Assembly (NCBI GenBank): GCA_024958715.1
Contig: JANWUS010000072.1
Span: forward strand, 1-59,802
Source of the DNA: Cyanobium sp. FGCU52
Lineage (GTDB): Bacteria > Cyanobacteriota > Cyanobacteriia > PCC-6307 > Cyanobiaceae
Length of the DNA stretch: 59,802 nucleotides
Direction: 5' to 3'
Below, in pieces: positions 56,044 through 59,802 of this stretch. The stretch's first letter is position 1. Every line of letters begins with the position of its first letter. The notes under the pieces are model-generated. The model was not told where the DNA came from, did no database searches, and was given only the letters and a program-made list of their open reading frames with translations. A program made the translations under genes and the position numbers.

Positions 56044-56124
56044 GCTTTGGCCACGCTAAGACATCAGAGCTCTGTGTCTATTCTTGTGAGGCTGATGAAG
56101 GTTTCCACAACATCCACCTGAGCC

Positions 56125-56476
56125 TTAAGATCGGATCATCACTGATGATCGGCCAAGTTCAGTCAGGTTGTGGTTGATAAAGGCTTCTTCCAAGGTCGGC
56201 AGTGCCTTGAGCAACAGAGAAAGGAGATCTTGATTCTTGATATTGCCAGTCGTGATCACGAGGAGCTTTTTAGGAGTTCCCTGCAGAAGATGGCTTTTAA
56301 CGAAGTCAGCGTCCTTGCTGAATACAATCACGCCATGGCGATCTGCCCAGGCAGATTGAGGCATCGGTGCTGCGGTTTCCATCGGGGAGATCAAAGGTGT
56401 GTTGAACCTGATGCCCCAGGTCTCGCAATGCACGCACCAATGACCGCGGCAGCTGTGCATCCAGCAGGATGTTCAT
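56125..56476 (-). pseudogene. DUF5615 PIN-like toxin with frameshift
   Basis: From ATG 56476 the frame reads NILLDAQLPRSLVRALRDLG, HQVQHTFDLPDGN and RSTDASIC. It then needs a shift near 56365 to continue as WADRHGVIVFSKDADFVKSH, LLQGTPKKLLVITTGNI and LEEAFINHNLTEL. A single extra C in TGCCTGG explains the break. The ATG overlaps the DUF433 stop (ATGA). Confidence 0.7.
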
Positions 56477-56706
56477 GCAGGCAGCAGCTCAATGCGCTGC
56501 ACCCGCGTTAGGTGGGCGGCGTATTCGAGTGCCGCTGTGATGTCCTGCGTTTCGAGATCCGGATAGTCATCAAGGATCTCCGCCTGGCTCATGCCAGCGG
56601 CGAGCAGATCCAAGATCAACTCCACCGGATAGCGCAGACCACGGATCGTGGGCTTGCCATGGCAGATGGCTGGATCGATCGTGATGCGTGAGATCGGGGT
56701 CTGCAT
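56473..56706 (-). CDS. DUF433 antitoxin, copy 2
   Basis: The 77-residue protein ISRITIDPAICHGKPTIRGL, RYPVELILDLLAAGMSQAEI, LDDYPDLETQDITAALEYA is a standard complete DUF433. It is paired with the DUF5615 toxin gene that follows. The module sits between mcrB and a partial copy of the mcrB 5' end. Confidence 0.8.
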   Translation of the reverse strand: MQTPISRITIDPAICHGKPTIRGLRYPVELILDLLAAGMSQAEILDDYPDLETQDITAALEYAAHLTRVQRIELLPA

Positions 56707-56784
56707 CGCTCGCTTCAGAATGCCTGTGGCCGCGTTGTTATGATTCTAGTGGTGGATGACTGAAGATTCAGCCCGCCTCCATTA

Positions 56785-56960
56785 TCTGCTCGAACCGCTC
56801 GCCCATGCGCATGGAGCTCCTGGGCGGCGATGCGGCCGTTCACCATGGCACCGACGAACCAGCAGGAGGCGTATGCCTGGGAGGTGCTGAGGGTGGGAGT
56901 TGCGGAATTCATGCGGTGTTCACGCTAAGACGGCGGAGCTCCGTGTTTGCTTTTGGGAAG
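56785..56960 (-). pseudogene. partial duplicate of the mcrB promoter and 5' end
   Basis: The frame from 56912 reads MNSATPTLSTSQ and CWFVGAMVNGR like mcrB, then skips about 19 codons to RIAAQ, and shifts to SSMRMGER. The upstream bases also match those before mcrB (cacgctaagac, gagctc, gtgt). So both promoter and start were copied and then decayed. Confidence 0.65.
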
Positions 56961-57008
56961 GCAAGAATAGAGATTCTCGATAGGATGAATCCAGATCTGA
57001 GACGGCCC

Positions 57009-57242
57009 ATGGCAGAACAGATCATCAACCTGCACGTGGAGTTGCTGCCTGAGGGCTGCTACCTGGCCACGAGTGAGGCGATCCCTGGCCTGGTGGCTCA
57101 GGGGCGAACCGTTGCCGAAACGCTCGAAATCGCGCGCGATGTGGCGAAGCGACTCCTGGAGACCCGTGCAGAACGAGGAGAGCTCACGGCCATGAGTCCA
57201 GTGGGTGATTGTTTTGATCTGCCACTGGTTGTTGGAGGCTGA
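57009..57242 (+). CDS. hicB: HicB-like antitoxin, copy 1
   Basis: The 77-residue protein AEQIINLHVELLPEGCYLAT, SEAIPGLVAQGRTVAETLEI and ARDVAKRLLETR has the HicB/DUF1902 partial RNase-H fold. It is whole. The HicA toxin expected downstream survives only as a stub. Confidence 0.75.
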   Translation: MAEQIINLHVELLPEGCYLATSEAIPGLVAQGRTVAETLEIARDVAKRLLETRAERGELTAMSPVGDCFDLPLVVGG

Positions 57243-57290
57243 GAGGGACGGCTAGCGGGATTTCCCTACCGCGAAGTGGTGGAGCGCTAT
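57243..57290 (+). pseudogene. HicA toxin stub
   Basis: Directly after the HicB stop the same frame gives RLAGFPYREVVERY, the conserved start of HicA toxins. It has no start codon, and after it the sequence (IIILNAHHHPP) no longer matches. The dsRBD-like core with the catalytic His is absent. Confidence 0.5.
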
Positions 57291-57378
57291 ATCATCATCC
57301 TCAACGCTCATCATCACCCGCCCGCAAGCGATCCTGCTGAGAAGAGCAATGTTGGCACGGGTCGGGTGAATGATGATG

Positions 57379-58023
57379 TTAGCCCTTCCTGAGAGCACAA
57401 GGCAAGAAGAGATCAATCTCTGAATCGGAAAAGGTCATCTCTTCGCTTCTCTTTAGTGCCGATTGGGCTCTTCGATAGGCAGAGGATATTGTGCTTGGCG
57501 CACCTGAGTAAACGCTATGCAATTCATCCATAATCTTGTCTCTGCGTTCACTCAGGTTTTCCAGTGTCTCTGACCCGATCTTAAGGTCCGTAATCAAAGA
57601 AAGGTATTTTTCCCGGATAAGCCAAAGATCGGCTGCCGCTTGTCGATGCTTTTGGGCAAGCGCTCCAAGATCATAATTCTTAGTGTAAGCATTCAAGGCA
57701 AGAAGTAGTGTGGATACAATGACGCCTGCCACTCCAACAAATGTACTTGTTCCAAAAATTGAACCAAGAAAACCAGCAGTCGTTATCGAAGAGAGTGCAA
57801 TCTGCCAGAACTTTATAGTTGACAAGCGGCTTAGTAAAGTGTCTGCGCACTTTTCATGGGTCTTATGGGAATACACTACACGCCCATAGCATTCGCGAAC
57901 TTGTGCTTCAAGGAGCAAACGTCGGTCTGAAGACGATTCAGTCTGGGAATGAGGTTCCAAAGATCTCTCTCCATTTTTGTTTGGCTGACCACTCACGTTT
58001 TGGTTCTGCCAGCTCGTGTGCAA
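57379..58023 (-). CDS. SLATT-domain membrane effector
   Basis: The 214-residue protein has LLLEAQVRECYGRVVYSHKT before two TM helices (about 72-91, FWQIALSSITTAGFLGSIFG; 94-113, VGVAGVIVSTLLLALNAY) and a helical C-terminal half (YDLGALAQKHRQAAADLWLI, REKYLSLITDL). This is the SLATT layout, a predicted pore-forming effector of nucleotide-second-messenger defence. The gene overlaps the CD-NTase gene by up to 86 bp; an internal start is possible. GC content is low. Confidence 0.78.
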   Translation of the reverse strand: MHTSWQNQNVSGQPNKNGERSLEPHSQTESSSDRRLLLEAQVRECYGRVVYSHKTHEKCADTLLSRLSTIKFWQIALSSITTAGFLGSIFGTSTFVGVAGVIVSTLLLALNAYTKNYDLGALAQKHRQAAADLWLIREKYLSLITDLKIGSETLENLSERRDKIMDELHSVYSGAPSTISSAYRRAQSALKRSEEMTFSDSEIDLFLPCALRKG

Positions 58024-58822
58024 TTGCTTCTTCTGCCAAATTGTAGCAAAGCTTTGCCTTATACTGGAACTGACCCTTTGATGCGTATACCCATTGCCCG
58101 CTCCCTGGAGCTTTCCAAAAAACTTGTTCCAAATCCTGATTCATTAAATAACTGAAGAAGTCCCGGCACATGAAGTCGTAGTAGAAGAATGAATCAGTCC
58201 GATGATCCCATTCCTGGATAAACTGATACGCAAGAGTGTCAATAAGAAGGCCGCCTATAGGGACGTTCCACTTTCTTTTCCATGCTCTCATCATACGGCA
58301 CAACCTTACAAGGTTTCCATTGCACTCATTGTTCCTTGTGCGAATTGCCAGAATTTCAGATTTAGGATTTGTCGTGCGCCACTTCCCCCCACTGTTTGTG
58401 TCAGGGAAAGTAAAGCTTCCGGTGGTATTGCTAAAGACAGGAACTACTTGAAACGTTATCCCATCTTTAAAGGAGACCTCAACCACTTGTCCGTCGGCGC
58501 CGATGCTTGATGTTGAATAAGTCTTCTGCATTGATGATCGCACTACTTGGAGTAGTGATGATTGGCCGTTCCCTGTGTAGGCATCATACTTATAGTATAA
58601 CGAAGCTGGGAGTTCGAACAGCATATCTAGGTCGCTGAAGCCTTGGATGGCTGTGTTGCGGCCGTACGAGCCAACATATAAGCTGTGGGATACATCTGAC
58701 GTCGTATCCCAGAAATCGGTGTTTAAGCGTTTGGTGATGGCCTTATATCGTATGGATATTGTACCACCATCTTGGACCTGAATATTGTCGCAGAAATGCC
58801 TAAACCAATCGGCGAGCCCCAT
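57938..58822 (-). CDS. SMODS-type CD-NTase (CBASS cyclase)
   Basis: The 294-residue nucleotidyltransferase has VGSYGRNTAIQGFSDLDMLF (GS with Asp64 and Asp66), then a strand GITFQVVPVF and GGKWRTTNPKSEI, typical of SMODS/CD-NTase enzymes. These make cyclic di- or trinucleotides on phage infection that activate an effector, here the SLATT protein. At the position where a third acidic residue is common (Phe-x-Val-x-Pro strand) I read Gln125. GC content is far below the neighbours, indicating transfer. Confidence 0.82.
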   Translation of the reverse strand: MGLADWFRHFCDNIQVQDGGTISIRYKAITKRLNTDFWDTTSDVSHSLYVGSYGRNTAIQGFSDLDMLFELPASLYYKYDAYTGNGQSSLLQVVRSSMQKTYSTSSIGADGQVVEVSFKDGITFQVVPVFSNTTGSFTFPDTNSGGKWRTTNPKSEILAIRTRNNECNGNLVRLCRMMRAWKRKWNVPIGGLLIDTLAYQFIQEWDHRTDSFFYYDFMCRDFFSYLMNQDLEQVFWKAPGSGQWVYASKGQFQYKAKLCYNLAEEAIAHELAEPKREWSAKQKWREIFGTSFPD

Positions 58823-59044
58823 TAAAAGACCTCCACTGGATATATCGCGAAGGGATCTTCTCTTTCAGCGCATTCCATGTGCCTCGTGAGATGGGTGCTG
58901 GTTAGTTTAAGCATCGCATGCCTGGGGGGATAGGGCTAGCGCTGGCCATCACCTGCCCGCAGAGAGCTGAAGCTTCGGGGGACTTGCCGGGCTTCGGAGA
59001 ATTGAAGGGGGCGGGTCAGGTGCATGGCTGAGTTAGCCGCCTAC
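58823..59044. other. upstream region of the CBASS-like pair
   Basis: No gene is seen. The region should hold the promoter of the CD-NTase gene; I could not define boxes. Confidence 0.3.
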
Positions 59045-59377
59045 CTACGCGGTGACACTCTTCTCCAATGCCTCTTGGGCCAGAGAATTGAGGCTTTTGC
59101 CTTGAGCCTGTGCACTCAAAGCCAGCTTCTCATGAAGATCTGGTGGAATCCGCAGATTGAACTTGCCAGAGAACTGCTTTCGGGGTTCGATGCCCTTCTC
59201 GCGACAAACCTCAAGGAATACATCCAGCGATCGCTTGAATTCCAATCGCAGCTCGTCAGGATTCGCACCGTAAAAATCAGCGCCGCCAGACAAGCCTAGG
59301 ATTTCGCCACGGAATAGATCCGTGTCGGCGTCATACTCAATCTTCGCGCTGTATCCATCAACCGTCATCAGATTCAT
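59045..59377 (-). CDS. hicB: HicB antitoxin, copy 2
   Basis: The 110-residue protein has the HicB fold (YSAKIEYDADTDLFRGEILG, FYGANPDELRLEFKRSLDVF) and a ribbon-helix-helix end (FNLRIPPDLHEKLALSAQAQ, LNSLAQEALEKSV) for promoter binding. It follows hicA with a 4-bp overlap (ATGA). Complete. Confidence 0.88.
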   Translation of the reverse strand: MNLMTVDGYSAKIEYDADTDLFRGEILGLSGGADFYGANPDELRLEFKRSLDVFLEVCREKGIEPRKQFSGKFNLRIPPDLHEKLALSAQAQGKSLNSLAQEALEKSVTA

Positions 59378-59628
59378 GGCGTGACTCCGTGTTCCTCAAA
59401 CCATTTGCGGATCGAAGCAACGGCACCCTTGTCGGTATCCGGAGAAGGGTGAGGCCGATGAAAGACCCTGACTTCTCCGAACAGCACAACGGCAACCCGA
59501 CTACCAGCCCTCTCGCTGACCTCTGCTCCCAGCTCTAAAAACAGAGCTTCGATATCCCGCCATGGCAGGCTGCCATTGACAGGCCGCGCGAAGATCAACT
59601 CAAGGGTGCGCTGGTGCTTGCGCTTCAT
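59374..59628 (-). CDS. hicA: HicA toxin, apparently intact
   Basis: The 84-residue protein MKRKHQRTLELIFARPVNGS, LPWRDIEALFLELGAEV and VFHRPHPSPDTDKGAVASIR has the HicA fold with the HxxHPsPdtdKg segment. It is an mRNA interferase kept inactive by HicB. Met 59628 is chosen over 59637. The 165 bp upstream to the window end hold no gene; an SDR-like palindrome lies near 59775. Confidence 0.85.
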   Translation of the reverse strand: MKRKHQRTLELIFARPVNGSLPWRDIEALFLELGAEVSERAGSRVAVVLFGEVRVFHRPHPSPDTDKGAVASIRKWFEEHGVTP

Positions 59629-59802
59629 GCCACCCATGGTACTGCAGAACAGTACCGACGGAGCCGGGATCCCTGGCTTTCACCAATGCGGCTAACGCTC
59701 CAGATCAGAAGCGGGCAGCAGCCTTGGCAGAGAAAAGACACCTCTGCTCCCGTCTTCTGTATCTGGATGTTGGACTAAGCCGCTGCGCGGCAGATTCAAA
59801 TT

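Noticed and set aside
59768..59795. Palindromic GCCGCTGCGCGGC at the window end as a third small dispersed repeat
   Set aside because: It resembles the two inserts in the IS5 transposase only in its palindromic GC core; the TAGCC start and GAAGCGGT end are lacking and the window ends here.

Overview
The window looks like chromosome of a GC-rich unicellular cyanobacterium of the Synechococcus/Cyanobium type. The evidence is a HoxEFUYH bidirectional [NiFe]-hydrogenase, a NifJ-type pyruvate:flavodoxin oxidoreductase, cyanobacterial-type desaturase and photolyase genes, and repeated HIP1 octamers (GCGATCGC, for example twice within 15467-15480). No rRNA, tRNA or CRISPR array was recognised.

Left part (about 0.3-34.9 kb), mostly intact metabolism. 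A small HhH protein, a secreted propeller-like protein and a photolyase/cryptochrome are on the minus strand. A DUF938 methyltransferase and a FIST sensor followed by a GGDEF-EAL protein are on the plus strand. From 22.9 down to 7.2 kb one minus-strand array runs hoxE-hoxF-hoxU-hoxY-hoxH-hoxW-lemA-DUF2207-hypA-hypB-hypF-hypC-nifJ. This joins the hydrogenase, its protease, most Ni-Fe maturation factors and a reductant-producing enzyme; hypD and hypE are not in the window. Next come a DUF218 protein, a TspO-like protein, a desaturase, a two-RCK membrane protein, a PhoX phosphatase with an overlapping phytase-like gene, a TerB-like protein, and a TetR regulator divergent from GST and PPOX genes with tandem operators between them.

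Right part (about 32-59.8 kb), an accessory island of defence and toxin-antitoxin (TA) genes in strong decay. I count 13 TA or TA-like modules. Eight have a damaged toxin (internal deletion, truncation or frameshift) next to a readable antitoxin. The island also holds an ArdC-like anti-restriction gene and an McrBC-type operon: mcrB, an AAA+ ATPase with an in-frame stop, mcrC split by a 2.6 kb insertion, and an MltR-like gene. Two further fragments of mcrB lie elsewhere in the island. An IS5-type transposase gene carries two related ~24-nt inserts, each bringing a TAG stop. A low-GC reductase gene sits beside it. A low-GC CD-NTase/SLATT pair (CBASS-like) and an intact HicAB pair close the window.

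How they fit together: the hox-hyp-nifJ array can link pyruvate oxidation, reduced ferredoxin/flavodoxin or NAD(P)H, and H2 turnover under dark or anoxic conditions. The island reads as a defence locus built by repeated duplication and insertion and now losing toxins while keeping antitoxins. Three separate genes are also stopped by a single in-frame TAG or TAA, so the decay goes beyond TA genes.
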